From contig NZ_CP157794.1 in the NCBI RefSeq assembly GCF_040111675.1, positions 730,001 through 794,000 on the forward strand: DNA of 64,000 nucleotides, in the 5' to 3' direction. This DNA is from Salinarimonas sp. (GTDB lineage: Bacteria > Pseudomonadota > Alphaproteobacteria > Rhizobiales > Beijerinckiaceae). This document shows, in pieces, positions 28,798-39,091 of this stretch. Both the position numbers and the translations under genes were made by a program. The notes beneath the pieces were generated by a model. It ran no database searches and was not told the origin of the DNA. It saw nothing but the letters and a program-made list of their open reading frames with translations. The stretch's first letter is position 1; every line of letters begins with the position of its first letter.

Positions 28798-29343
28798 ATG
28801 AGCGAGAACGCCTCCGACCAGGGCCCCGACCACGCGCACGCCCCGTGCGCCCACGCGCACGCCCGCGCCGCCGCCCTCCCCGAGGCGATCGCGGCGGCGC
28901 AGGCGGCGTGCGCGGAGCGGGGGGTGCGGCTCACGCCGATCCGCAAGGCGGTGCTCGAGGCGCTGTTTGCGAGCCACGCGCCGTTGGGCGCCTACGAGAT
29001 CCTGGACGCGCTCAACGCGGCGGGGGCGGAGGAGGGGCCCGGCGAGAGCAAGTCCGGGCGGGGGCTCGCGCCAATCGCGATCTACCGGGCGCTCGATTTC
29101 CTCATCGAGCAGGGCTTCGCCCACAAGCTGACGAGCCGCAACGCCTTCACCGCCTGCCCGCACGACCACGCGCCGCACGAGCTCGTCGCCTTCCTGATCT
29201 GCGACGTCTGCGGGGGCGTCGACGAGCTCTCGACGACGCCGCTCGCCGAGGCGATCGGCGCGATGCTGGCGACGGAGCGCTTCGCCCCGCGCCAGCAGGT
29301 GCTCGAGATCGCGGGCACCTGCGCGCATTGCCGCGGCGGCTGA
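28798..29343 (+). CDS. Fur-family metal-responsive repressor (Zur-like)
   Basis: A 181-residue Fur-family protein. The winged helix is VRLTPIRKAVLEALFASHAPLGAYEIL with YRALDFLIEQGFAHKL. The regulatory part has HDHAPHELVAFLICDVCGG and CAHCRGG, two CxxC pairs forming the structural zinc site usual in Zur. The N-terminus is rich in His and Cys (DHAHAPCAHAHARAAA), an extra metal-binding patch. Zinc as the signal is a family-based inference; no zinc transporter genes are adjacent. Start at 28798. Confidence 0.87.
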   Translation: MSENASDQGPDHAHAPCAHAHARAAALPEAIAAAQAACAERGVRLTPIRKAVLEALFASHAPLGAYEILDALNAAGAEEGPGESKSGRGLAPIAIYRALDFLIEQGFAHKLTSRNAFTACPHDHAPHELVAFLICDVCGGVDELSTTPLAEAIGAMLATERFAPRQQVLEIAGTCAHCRGG

Positions 29344-29477
29344 GCCGTTGTCTGCACGGGGTTTTCCACGGATTGTGGCGATGGCGTTAACCCTTTCGTA
29401 AACCCCGCCTGTGCGGGGACGGGCGAATCTCGTAGGGTCCTTTCCGAGCCGCACAAGACGGCCGAACCGGACGAGAC

Positions 29478-29741
29478 ATGACCAGCCCCACGCCCACCAC
29501 CGACGACCGCGACGACGATCTGGCCGCCGAGGAGAAGCGCTTCGCGCTCGACCTCGTCTCCGAGGCGTTCACCGAAGGCCGCATCGAGGGGCTCGACCCG
29601 GATTGCCTCGCCCACGCCGCGATCTTCGCCGGCTTCGAGGAGCTGGTCTCCACCTACGGCGAGGACGCGGCCGCGGACTATGCGGAGAGCCTGGTGAACC
29701 GGATCCGGTCGGGGGGATTCTCCACCGCCCCGCGGCATTGA
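29478..29741 (+). CDS. Small conserved-type hypothetical protein
   Basis: An 87-residue acidic, soluble protein, mostly predicted helical (AAEEKRFALDLVSEAFTEG and CLAHAAIFAGFEELVSTYG) with no signal peptide. Codon usage fits its neighbours. No family assigned. It lies 134 bases after the Zur-like gene; the intervening region contains AT-rich GCGTTAACCCTTTCGTAAAC, a plausible promoter. Function unknown. Confidence 0.7.
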   Translation: MTSPTPTTDDRDDDLAAEEKRFALDLVSEAFTEGRIEGLDPDCLAHAAIFAGFEELVSTYGEDAAADYAESLVNRIRSGGFSTAPRH

Positions 29742-30018
29742 GGGCCGTCGACGGCACGCATGCGTACTCGCATTCCGGTCGACGTCGGGATGCGTCGTCG
29801 CCGTGCGATGCGTTCTCGCCGAGCGTACGGAGCCGGGAGCGATTCGGGTCCGTCCTGTCACGATGGTTCGAGCCGTCGCCGCAACCCGTCCGGGTCCCCG
29901 TCGACGTCTGTGCGCCGAGGAGCGGCAAGGCGCCGTTCACGGCCGCTCGGCTCGACTGCCTCGCCGAGATCGGGTTTCGTCGCGGCGCTCGATCTGGACC
30001 TGCCCTTCGCGACCGGCC

Positions 30019-30384
30019 TCAGCCGGCCAGCGCCTTCGCCACCGCCTCGCGGATGTCGGCCAGCGAGAACGGCTTGGCGAGCACGTCGGAGACGATGGCG
30101 TCGAGGTTCTTCGCGCGCTCGCGCTGCTCGGCGTAGCCGGTCATCAAGAGGATGGTCAGGTCCGGCTGCTCGCGCTTGGCCGAGAGGGCCAGCGCGATCC
30201 CGTCCATGATCGGCATGCGGATGTCGGTCACGAGGAGATCGTAGGCCGCGCCCTCGGCGGTGAGGAGCTCGAGCGCGTCCGAGCCGTTCTCCGCCGTCTC
30301 CACCGCATGCCCGTCCATCTCGAGGCCGCGCTTGAGCAGGGCCCGGACCGGCTCCTCGTCGTCGACGAGCAGGATGTGCGCCAT
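30019..30384 (-). CDS. cpdR: Single-domain response regulator, CpdR-like
   Basis: A 121-residue stand-alone REC domain: acidic pocket VDDEE near residue 8, phosphoacceptor Asp in LLVTDIRMPIMDG (about 55), the Thr in LLMTGYAEQ and Lys in AKPFS. No output domain. Sequence and location beside hpt resemble CpdR of Hyphomicrobiales, which controls ClpXP-dependent proteolysis and the cell cycle; that assignment is from resemblance. Start 30384, 11 bases after hpt. Confidence 0.85.
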   Translation of the reverse strand: MAHILLVDDEEPVRALLKRGLEMDGHAVETAENGSDALELLTAEGAAYDLLVTDIRMPIMDGIALALSAKREQPDLTILLMTGYAEQRERAKNLDAIVSDVLAKPFSLADIREAVAKALAG

Positions 30385-30395
30385 GGCTTTCGTCC

Positions 30396-30959
30396 TCAGC
30401 TCGGTTCGAACAGGTCGGGCGCGTCGGACTTGGTGTCGATCACGCCGACGAAGGGCAGCTGCCGGTAGGAGTGGGCGATGTCCATGCCGTAGCCGACGAC
30501 GAACAGGTCCGGGCAGCGGAAGCCGACGAAATCGGCCTCGATGTGCACGGCGCGCTTGCCCGGCTTCTCGAGCAGCACCGCCGTGTAGACCTGGCGCGCG
30601 CCGCGTGCGGCGAGCAGGTCCTTGGCGAAGACCAGCGTACGGCCCGATTCCAGGATGTCGTCGATCAGGAGCACGTCGCGACCCTCGATGGCGCTCTCCA
30701 CGTCGCGCAGGATCGTCACCTGCCCGGAGGAGACCGTCGCGTCGCGGTAGCTCGACAGGTGGATGAACTCGACCTGCGGTGCGAGCCCGGCGCGGTGGAG
30801 CGCGCGGATCAGGTCGGCGGCGAACATGAAGCTGCCCTTGAGCACCGCGACCACGAGCAGGTCCTTGGGCGCGGACGCGACGATCTCGGCCGCGAGCTCC
30901 TCGCAGCGCTTGGCGAGGGTCTTTTCGTCGAACAGCACGCGCACGCGTGAATCGGCCAT
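30396..30959 (-). CDS. hpt: Hypoxanthine phosphoribosyltransferase
   Basis: Purine salvage enzyme converting hypoxanthine or guanine plus PRPP to IMP or GMP. 187 residues, normal for bacterial HPRT. Visible motifs: LVVAVLKGSFMFAADLIRAL, the active-site loop HLSSYRD, the PRPP motif DVLLIDDILESGRTL and ADFVGFRCPDLFVVGYGMD near the C-terminus. Encoded just upstream of the CpdR-like gene and downstream of the DUF3426-type gene on the same strand. Confidence 0.95.
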   Translation of the reverse strand: MADSRVRVLFDEKTLAKRCEELAAEIVASAPKDLLVVAVLKGSFMFAADLIRALHRAGLAPQVEFIHLSSYRDATVSSGQVTILRDVESAIEGRDVLLIDDILESGRTLVFAKDLLAARGARQVYTAVLLEKPGKRAVHIEADFVGFRCPDLFVVGYGMDIAHSYRQLPFVGVIDTKSDAPDLFEPS

Positions 30960-30977
30960 GATGGATAAACCTCGAGG

Positions 30978-31814
30978 TCAGGGGCTCGTCCGCGCCAAGG
31001 TGGCGCGGGAAGCGGGCGCAAATCTGACCAATACTTGCCGCGCTTCGGCCGGCGGCGCAACGAGGCGGGCGCGGAAGGGCGCGCTTTCCCCCGGCGCGAG
31101 ATCGCCGCGGGGCGGGTCGATCGTCCAGGAATAGAGCGCCGTCTCGGTCTCGTCGCGCAGCGACAAGGCGAGGGGCGGCACCTGTCGCCTCTCGCGCGCG
31201 ACGTTGGCGACGACGCCCTCGACCTCCAGCACGCGCGAGCCGTCCTCCTCGAAGCGCGTCGAGACGACGCGCTCGATGGACAGGCCGCGCAGGTTCACCT
31301 CGAGCCCGACCAGCGCGTAGACCCGCGCCATCTCGGGCGCGGCGCGCACCACGCTCTCGCGGGCGAGGAGCCCGTAGGCGAGGGCGACGGCCAGCACGAG
31401 CGCGAGGAGGGGCGCCGCGCGCATCCGCCCGGAGAGGCCGGCGAGCGCGCCCGCGCCGCGCGCCTTCAGCGCCTTGGCGGCGATCGCGGCCGAGGGGCGG
31501 GCACGGCGGGACTGGGCGTCGACCACGAGATCGGGCGCCGCCCCCCCGTCCTCCGCGAAGGCGGCGTCCTCGGCCGGGTCCGCGTCCATGTCGGCGAAAG
31601 CGGCGTCGACGTCGGCCTGGCCGAGATCGCCGGCATCCGCATCCGCCGCCTCCGCTTCCTCCGGCATGTCGTAGATCAGCTCGTCCGTGTCCGGCTCCGC
31701 CTCGGCGAAGAAGGTCGTGCGGCACGACGCACAGCGCACGGTCCGGCCGCTCGGCCTCAAATGCGCCGGGTCGATGACGTATTCGCTTGCGCAGGACGGA
31801 CAGGTGATCAGCAT
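30978..31814 (-). CDS. Zinc-ribbon membrane protein (MJ0042 / DUF3426 type)
   Basis: A 278-residue protein. The N-terminal zinc ribbon has two CxxC pairs (CPSC at 5-8, CASC at 28-31). A highly acidic Ala/Asp/Glu segment follows (about 40-95), then one membrane helix (PLLALVLAVALAYGLLA, about 134-150) and an extracytoplasmic domain like DUF3426 (SRVLEVEGVVANVARERRQVPPLALSLRD). This topology beside ftsE/ftsX is common in Hyphomicrobiales. Divergent from ftsE (75 bases). Confidence 0.83.
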   Translation of the reverse strand: MLITCPSCASEYVIDPAHLRPSGRTVRCASCRTTFFAEAEPDTDELIYDMPEEAEAADADAGDLGQADVDAAFADMDADPAEDAAFAEDGGAAPDLVVDAQSRRARPSAAIAAKALKARGAGALAGLSGRMRAAPLLALVLAVALAYGLLARESVVRAAPEMARVYALVGLEVNLRGLSIERVVSTRFEEDGSRVLEVEGVVANVARERRQVPPLALSLRDETETALYSWTIDPPRGDLAPGESAPFRARLVAPPAEARQVLVRFAPASRATLARTSP

Positions 31815-31889
31815 GGCGAATCAGATGAGCCCCGCCTCGCCGCATGCGAGGGGCGGTGATCCATTGGCGAAGGTTCTGGTTAAGGCGGC

Positions 31890-32633
31890 GTGAAGAGCGA
31901 AGACGACGACGCATTCGAGGACGACGAGGAGGACGCGCCGCCGACGCTCGACGTCGGTGCGGGCGACATCCCCGTCGTGCACTTCGAGAACGTGGGCGTG
32001 CGCTACGGCCTCGGGCCGGAGGTGCTGCGCGACCTCACCTTCTCGGTGGCCCCGCGCTCCTTCCAGTTCCTCACCGGCCCCTCGGGCGCGGGAAAGACGA
32101 CGCTGCTTCGGCTGATGCTGATGTCGGTCGCGCCGACGCGCGGGCTCGTCACCATCTTCGGCGAGGAGGTCAGCCGCATCGACAAGGCGCGCCTCACCGA
32201 GCTGCGCCGGCGCATGGGCGTCGTCTTCCAGGATTTCCGCCTGCTCGACCACCTGACGCTCTACGAGAACGTCGCCCTGCCGCTGCGCGTCCAGGAGCGC
32301 GAGGAGGCGAGCTACCGCGCCGAGGTGACCGAGCTCCTCGCCTGGGTCGGGCTCGGGCATCGCATGCACGTGATGCCGCCCGTCCTCTCCGGCGGCGAGA
32401 AGCAGCGCGCCGCGATCGCCCGCGCCCTGATCACCCGCCCGGAGCTGTTGCTCGCGGACGAGCCCACCGGCAATGTCGATCCGGGCCTGGCGCGGCGGCT
32501 GCTGCGGCTGTTCATCGAGCTCAACCGGCTCGGCACCTCGGTCGTGATCGCGACGCACGACCTCGCCCTGATGGATCTCGTCGACGCGCGCCGCCTGGTG
32601 CTCGGCGACGGCCATCTGATGATCGACGACTAG
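31890..32633 (+). CDS. ftsE: Cell-division ATP-binding protein FtsE
   Basis: ATPase of the FtsEX complex, which transmits cytoplasmic signals to periplasmic cell-wall hydrolases at the septum. 247 residues: Walker A GPSGAGKTT (about 68-76), Q-loop VFQDFRLLDHLT, signature LSGGEKQR, Walker B LLLADEPTGNVD, H-loop ATHD. About 28 acidic residues precede the normal start of the family (EDDDAFEDDEEDAPP). The GTG start at 31890 lacks a strong ribosome site, so a shorter product is possible. ftsX follows after 8 bases. Confidence 0.94.
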   Translation: MKSEDDDAFEDDEEDAPPTLDVGAGDIPVVHFENVGVRYGLGPEVLRDLTFSVAPRSFQFLTGPSGAGKTTLLRLMLMSVAPTRGLVTIFGEEVSRIDKARLTELRRRMGVVFQDFRLLDHLTLYENVALPLRVQEREEASYRAEVTELLAWVGLGHRMHVMPPVLSGGEKQRAAIARALITRPELLLADEPTGNVDPGLARRLLRLFIELNRLGTSVVIATHDLALMDLVDARRLVLGDGHLMIDD

Positions 32634-32641
32634 GGACGCGC

Positions 32642-33736
32642 ATGCGCCGACGGCACGACATCGACGAGGCGACCGGGGACGACGCGGACGCGTTCGCGCC
32701 GCAGGAGCCGTTCCACCGGACCGACGAGGAGCGCTTCGACGACGGCTTCGCCGGCGCTCCCGAGCGGCCGCTCGACATCGGCCGCCATGCGCCGCAGCCG
32801 ACCCTGATCGATCCCGACGCCATGGCGCGCCCCTCGCTCACCCGCGACGCGCCGCTCGTGCCGGTCGATTCGGCCGCGAGCCGGGCGCTGATGGCGGTGA
32901 TCGCCATCCTGACGTTCCTGGCCGCGCTCTGCGCCGGGGCGGCGGAGATCGTCGCCGCCAATTCCGCCGCCTGGCGCGAATCGGTGGCGCGGGAGGCGAC
33001 GATCCAGATCCGCCCGCGCCCGCAGGTCGACATCGAGGACGCGGTGGCCCGCGCCTCCGCGCTCGCCCGGGCGACGCCCGGCGTCGCCGCGGCCGAGCCG
33101 TTCTCCGCCGGACAGTCGGCGCAGCTGCTCGAGCCGTGGCTCGGCTCGGGGCTCGATGTCGGGGAATTGCCGGTGCCGCGCCTCATCGTGGTGCGGCTCG
33201 AGCCCGGCGCCGACCCGGACTTCTCGGATCTCCGCGCGGGACTCGCGGAGATCCCGGGAGCCAGCCTCGACGACCACGCGCAATGGATCGCCCGGCTCTC
33301 GGCCATGGCCAACACGGTCGTCGCCGTCGGCGTCGCCCTCGTCGTCCTCGTCCTCGCGGCCGCAGGGCTCGCCGTGGCCTTCGCCACCCGCGGGGCGATG
33401 GCGGGCAACCGCGACATCGTCGAGGTGCTGCATTACGTGGGCGCCGACGACGCCTTCATCGCGCGCGAGTTCCAGAACCGCTTCCTGCGGCTGGGGCTGA
33501 AGGGCGGGGCGATCGGCGGCGGCGCCGCGGTGGCGCTGTTCGCGCTCTTCGGCTGGCTCTCCGCCTCCTGGCGCGCCTCGCCGGCGGGAGACCAGATCGA
33601 GGCCCTGTTCGGCGGCTTCGAGGTCGGCTGGCGCGGGGCGGCCGTGATCGTCGTCATCGCGCTCGCGGTCTCGGGCGTGACCGCGCTCGTCTCCGGCGTC
33701 TCGGTGCGACGCATGCTCGCGGGCGCGAGCGAATGA
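32642..33736 (+). CDS. ftsX: Cell-division protein FtsX
   Basis: Membrane partner of FtsE. 364 residues: a long polar acidic N-terminal cytoplasmic segment (about 1-82), helix 1 (ALMAVIAILTFLAALCAGAAEIVAA), a periplasmic domain (QIRPRPQVDIEDAVARASAL through LDDHAQWIARL), then three helices around 222-244, 285-300 and 325-350. Four helices in total is the FtsX topology. The cytoplasmic N-terminus is longer than in Escherichia coli. Start ATG 32642. Confidence 0.92.
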   Translation: MRRRHDIDEATGDDADAFAPQEPFHRTDEERFDDGFAGAPERPLDIGRHAPQPTLIDPDAMARPSLTRDAPLVPVDSAASRALMAVIAILTFLAALCAGAAEIVAANSAAWRESVAREATIQIRPRPQVDIEDAVARASALARATPGVAAAEPFSAGQSAQLLEPWLGSGLDVGELPVPRLIVVRLEPGADPDFSDLRAGLAEIPGASLDDHAQWIARLSAMANTVVAVGVALVVLVLAAAGLAVAFATRGAMAGNRDIVEVLHYVGADDAFIAREFQNRFLRLGLKGGAIGGGAAVALFALFGWLSASWRASPAGDQIEALFGGFEVGWRGAAVIVVIALAVSGVTALVSGVSVRRMLAGASE

Positions 33737-33866
33737 GGCCGCGGCTACGGATGTGGTCAAAGGTCCGCCGCAATCGCGTCTATCGTCGATGGGCGTCATG
33801 TCGGGACAGACGCGAATCGCAGGCGCGGCCGGACCCAGCGCGATCCGGCCCGAAAAGGAGCCGGGC

Positions 33867-34556
33867 GTGAGAGCCACGCGTCGTCGCCGCGGCACGCTGC
33901 GGCGTCTCGCCTCGATCCTGGTCGGCGCCCTCGCGCTCGGCGCGCTCGCGGTCGCGATCGGCTTCTTCGCCTTCGTCGGGACCCTCGACCGGAGCGCCGC
34001 CGCGCCCGCGCGGGCCGACGCCATCGTCGCCCTCACCGGCGGGTCGCAGCGCGTCACGGACGCCCTCGATCTGCTGGCCCGAGGCAAGGGCGATCGGCTG
34101 CTGATCTCCGGCGTGCACGAGACGACGACGCTCGCGGAGATCGCCCGCCTGAATCCGGGCCAGGAGCGCCTCCTCGACTGCTGCGTCGATCTCGACCACC
34201 GGGCCCGCAACACGATCGGCAACGCCATCGAGACCCGCCGCTGGGCGGCCGAGCGGGGCTTCTCCTCGCTGATCGTGGTGACCTCGAACTACCACATGCC
34301 GCGCACCCTGCTCGAGCTCGACAACGCCCTGCCGGACGTCGAGATCATCCCCTACGCGGTGGCGCCCGTCGGCCTCGACACGCAGGCCTGGTGGCGCGAG
34401 CCGAACGCGGCGCGGCTGCTCGCGCTGGAATATCTCAAGTTCCTGGCCGTGTGGCTGCGAACCACCGTCGAGGCCGATCCCGAGCGCTCGACGGCGGCGC
34501 ATCTGATGAGCGGCCTGCGGGCGCCCGTGTCGCAGGGCGCGGCCACGGAGATTTGA
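33867..34556 (+). CDS. YdcF-like (DUF218) membrane-anchored protein
   Basis: A 229-residue protein with one N-terminal membrane helix (LVGALALGALAVAIGFFAFVG) and a DUF218 domain: ADAIVALTGGSQRVTDALDLLARGKG, LLISGVHE, SRARN-like DHRARNTIGNAIETRRWAAERGF and LIVVTSNYHMPRTLLEL. Related proteins act in envelope or vancomycin-sensitivity functions (SanA/ElyC type). The GTG at 33867 is preferred because AAAAGGAG ends 6 bases before it; ATG codons at 33789 and 33798 would add a non-typical extension. 130 bases after ftsX. Confidence 0.83.
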   Translation: MRATRRRRGTLRRLASILVGALALGALAVAIGFFAFVGTLDRSAAAPARADAIVALTGGSQRVTDALDLLARGKGDRLLISGVHETTTLAEIARLNPGQERLLDCCVDLDHRARNTIGNAIETRRWAAERGFSSLIVVTSNYHMPRTLLELDNALPDVEIIPYAVAPVGLDTQAWWREPNAARLLALEYLKFLAVWLRTTVEADPERSTAAHLMSGLRAPVSQGAATEI

Positions 34557-34614
34557 TTCGCGACGCTCAGCGGCTAGAAGGGCGACGCACCCGCCGCTCG
34601 CCCCAAAGGCCGCC

Positions 34615-35382
34615 ATGCTCGTCCTGCGCTCGTTCGCCTTCAACGTCCTCTACTACCTGAACCTGATCGTCTGGATGCTGATCCTGCTTCCGACGCTGGT
34701 TCTGCCGCGGGCGGTGTTCCGGGAGGTGGCGCGGGCCTGGGCGCATTCCTCGCTGTGGCTGCTGCGCGTCGTCGCCGGCACGCGCGTGTCCTGGCGCGGG
34801 CTCGACAAGATCCCGCCCGGCGGGCTTCTCGTCGCGGCGAAGCACCAGTCGCTCTGGGAGACCTTCGCGCTCCTCACGATCCTCGACGACCCCGCCTACG
34901 TGCTCAAGCGCGAGCTGATGTGGATCCCGGTCTTCGGCTGGTACGCCTGGAAGGCGCAATCCGTGCCGATCAACCGCAAGGGCCGCTCGGCGGCGCTCGC
35001 CGAGCTCGCGGTGAAGACCGAGCAGGCGCTGGCGGGGGCGCGGCAGGTGATCCTCTTCCCCGAGGGCACGCGCCGGCCGCCGGGAGCCGAGCCCGCCTAC
35101 AAGTACGGGATCGTGCATCTCTACGACAAGCTGAAGGCCCCGGTCCTGCCGATCGCGCTCAATTCCGGCGTCTACTGGCCGAGGCGCAAGTTCCTGCGCC
35201 GGCCGGGCACGATCGTTGTCGAGGTGCTCGAGCCGATCCAGCCGGGACTCTCGAAGGAGGCCTTCTTCGCCGAGCTGCAGCGGGTGATCGAGGAGGCGTC
35301 GAACCGCCTCCTCGCCGAGGGCCGCGGCGAGCTCGTGCAGGAGGGCATCCCCCAGCCGGCCGACGAGCGGCCGGGGGGATGA
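34615..35382 (+). CDS. plsC: 1-acyl-sn-glycerol-3-phosphate acyltransferase
   Basis: Makes phosphatidic acid from lysophosphatidate and an acyl donor at the inner membrane. 255 residues with an N-terminal hydrophobic stretch (VLYYLNLIVWMLILLPTLVLP). Acyltransferase motif I is KHQSLWETF (Glu in the usual Asp position, as in many alphaproteobacteria), motif III LFPEGTRRPPG and motif IV VLPIALNSG. Start 34615, 58 bases after the DUF218 gene, same strand. Confidence 0.92.
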   Translation: MLVLRSFAFNVLYYLNLIVWMLILLPTLVLPRAVFREVARAWAHSSLWLLRVVAGTRVSWRGLDKIPPGGLLVAAKHQSLWETFALLTILDDPAYVLKRELMWIPVFGWYAWKAQSVPINRKGRSAALAELAVKTEQALAGARQVILFPEGTRRPPGAEPAYKYGIVHLYDKLKAPVLPIALNSGVYWPRRKFLRRPGTIVVEVLEPIQPGLSKEAFFAELQRVIEEASNRLLAEGRGELVQEGIPQPADERPGG

Positions 35383-35407
35383 GGGGGACGGTGCCGGGCC
35401 TGCGACC

Positions 35408-35586
35408 GTCATCCCGGACGCCGAAGGCGATCCGGGACCTATACCCACCGACGTTTCCCCGCGTGCGCATGGCGCGCGCGCAGCTCCGCCATCGACGGCC
35501 GATACGGCTCGCGATGCGGCGGCATGCGCCGCAAGACTGGCGTCGGCGGGTCTGGGTCCCGGGTCCGCTTCGCGGCCCGGGATGAC
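35408..35586. repeat. Long palindromic intergenic element (REP-like)
   Basis: Two 46-base arms (35408-35453 and 35541-35586) are imperfect reverse complements; the outer ends GTCATCCCGG and CCGGGATGAC match exactly. The whole element is 179 bp and fills the space between the convergent plsC and ABC-exporter genes. The arms resemble GTCATCCCGG-type palindromes scattered in hyphomicrobial genomes; copy number here cannot be seen. Confidence 0.8.
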
Positions 35587-35591
35587 ATAGA

Positions 35592-37430
<1,839 letters not shown>

Positions 37431-37611
37431 CGTCCTCTCGTGTGCAAACTCTACCCGATGCGGCGCGCCGCCTCGCTTGAAATGGGCTCGCCCGTGAGGT
37501 ATAGCCCCGCGATCCCAGTCACAGGCTCGACATAACGTCGCAAGCCGTCGTCGTCACGCGGGAAGCGAGAGGCGCGGCCCGTCGACGTGACGGCTTCAAG
37601 GAGAACAGGTT

Positions 37612-37848
37612 ATGGCAAAGGCCGCCACCAACCATCCGGATTATCACTTCATCACCGTCCAGATGACCGACGGGACGACCTACCAGACCCGTTCCACCTA
37701 CGGCAAGGAAGGCGACACCCTCCCGCTCGACATCGACCCGAAGACGCATCCGGCCTGGACCGGCGCGTCCCAGGCGCTGCTCGACCGCGGCGGACGCGTC
37801 TCGCGCTTCAACAACCGCTTCGCCGGCATGACGTTCGGCCGCAAGTGA
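37612..37848 (+). CDS. rpmE: 50S ribosomal protein L31 (cysteine-free type)
   Basis: A 78-residue ribosomal protein with the alphaproteobacterial L31 pattern: [42 protein letters not shown] and [15 protein letters not shown]. It lacks the zinc-binding cysteines, so it is a C-minus form and does not store zinc. AAGGAGAAC precedes the ATG. A strong terminator follows at 37917-37943. Confidence 0.96.
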   Translation: MAKAATNHPDYHFITVQMTDGTTYQTRSTYGKEGDTLPLDIDPKTHPAWTGASQALLDRGGRVSRFNNRFAGMTFGRK

Positions 37849-37916
37849 CGGCCGACGTCGGGCGAGGACGTTCGACGGTTTCTCGAATCGCACGCGGCTC
37901 CTGTCTCGCGTGCGCG

Positions 37917-37943
37917 CCCCGGCCGCCCCGCGGCCGGGGTTTT
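37917..37943 (+). terminator. Intrinsic terminator of rpmE
   Basis: A perfect 9-bp stem CCCCGGCCG / CGGCCGGGG with a CCCCG loop is followed by TTTT. It lies 68 bases after the rpmE stop. Confidence 0.88.
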
Positions 37944-38028
37944 CGCGTTCGGCGACCGGGCGGACGCGCTTGCGCGCACGCGCGCGCGCTGCTACCCGTT
38001 GCCCGTCCGGCCTCGCGGGCATGGACGC

Positions 38029-38104
38029 GCCGGCTTAGCTCAGCTGGTAGAGCAACCGCCTTGTAAGCGGTAGGCCGTCGGTTCGAGTCCGACAGCCGGC
38101 ACCA
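38029..38104 (+). tRNA. tRNA-Thr (TGT anticodon)
   Basis: A 76-nt cloverleaf with encoded CCA. The anticodon loop CTTGTAA gives TGT (threonine, ACA codons). The acceptor stem GCCGGCT pairs with AGCCGGC and the T-arm has GTTCGAGTC. Confidence 0.97.
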
Positions 38105-38131
38105 TACGCGATCCGTCGCTTAGGCGAGACG

Positions 38132-39052
38132 ATGCCGGCTCCCGACCTCCTCCCCGATCCCGACGGCCGCATCGCGCCCTCCGTGGAGCGCGTGCGCCGG
38201 CTCGTCGCCGCGCAGTTCCCCGGCTACGCCCACCTCCCCGTGACCCCCGTCGCGCGCAGCGGCTGGGACAATCGCACCTTCCATCTGGGGGACGCGTATT
38301 CGGTGCGGCTGCCCAGCGCGGCGCGCTATGCGGCGCAGGTGGAGAAGGAGCATCGCTGGCTGGCGCACCTCGCGGCGGCGCTCGCCGTGCCGTTGGCGAC
38401 GCCGGTGGCGACAGGGCGGCCGGGGGAGGGCTATCCCTATCCCTGGTCGATCTTCCGCTGGCTGCCGGGCGCCCCCGCCGAGGCCGCGCCCCCCGCCGAC
38501 CCCGTGGCCTTCGCCGAGGACGTCGCGGATTTCCTCCGCGCCCTGCACCGGGTCGACACGACGGGCGCCCCCGCCGCGGGCGAGCACAACTTCTTCCGCG
38601 GCGGCGCGCTCTCGGTCTACGACGGCGAGACCGAGGCCGCCCTCGCGACCCTGAGCCGGACGATCGACGTCCCCGCCGCCCGCGCCCTCTGGGCCCGTGC
38701 CCTCGCCTCGCGCTGGGAGCGCCCGGCGGTCTGGGTCCACGGCGACGTCTCCGCCGGCAACCTCCTCGTCGACGAGGCGGGCCGGCTCGCGGCGGTGATC
38801 GATTTCGGCTGCATGGGCGTCGGCGACCCCGCCTGCGACCTCGTGCTCGCCTGGACCTTCCTCGACGGGCCCGCCCGGGACGCCTTCCGCGCGAGGCTCG
38901 ACCTCGATCCCGAGACCTGGGCGCGGGCGCGCGGCTGGGCCCTGTGGAAGGCGGCGATCACGCTGGCCAATACGCCGGGGACGGACACCGCCAAGGCGGC
39001 GGAGGCGCGCCGGGCGCTGGACGCGGTGCTCGCTGAGCATGCCTTGGCCTGA
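38132..39052 (+). CDS. Aminoglycoside-phosphotransferase-family kinase
   Basis: A 306-residue small-molecule kinase of the APH/ChoK fold. The catalytic loop is VHGDVSAGNLLVDEAGRLAAVIDFGCMGVGDPACDL, split into Brenner motif (HGDVSAGN) and the metal-binding IDFG. N-terminal SGWDNRTFHLGDAYSVRLP forms the nucleotide site. Chromosomal members usually phosphorylate metabolites (for example a fructosamine or a sugar) rather than antibiotics, so resistance should not be assumed. Starts 27 bases after tRNA-Thr and may rely on the tRNA promoter. Confidence 0.86.
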   Translation: MPAPDLLPDPDGRIAPSVERVRRLVAAQFPGYAHLPVTPVARSGWDNRTFHLGDAYSVRLPSAARYAAQVEKEHRWLAHLAAALAVPLATPVATGRPGEGYPYPWSIFRWLPGAPAEAAPPADPVAFAEDVADFLRALHRVDTTGAPAAGEHNFFRGGALSVYDGETEAALATLSRTIDVPAARALWARALASRWERPAVWVHGDVSAGNLLVDEAGRLAAVIDFGCMGVGDPACDLVLAWTFLDGPARDAFRARLDLDPETWARARGWALWKAAITLANTPGTDTAKAAEARRALDAVLAEHALA

Positions 39053-39091
39053 GAGTAGGCGAACTTTCCTTTACAGGCAAAACGGCAGCCG

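Noticed and set aside
38132..39052. Antibiotic (aminoglycoside) resistance gene
   Set aside because: The APH fold is present, but chromosomal location beside a tRNA and the absence of resistance-enzyme-specific features do not justify a resistance call.
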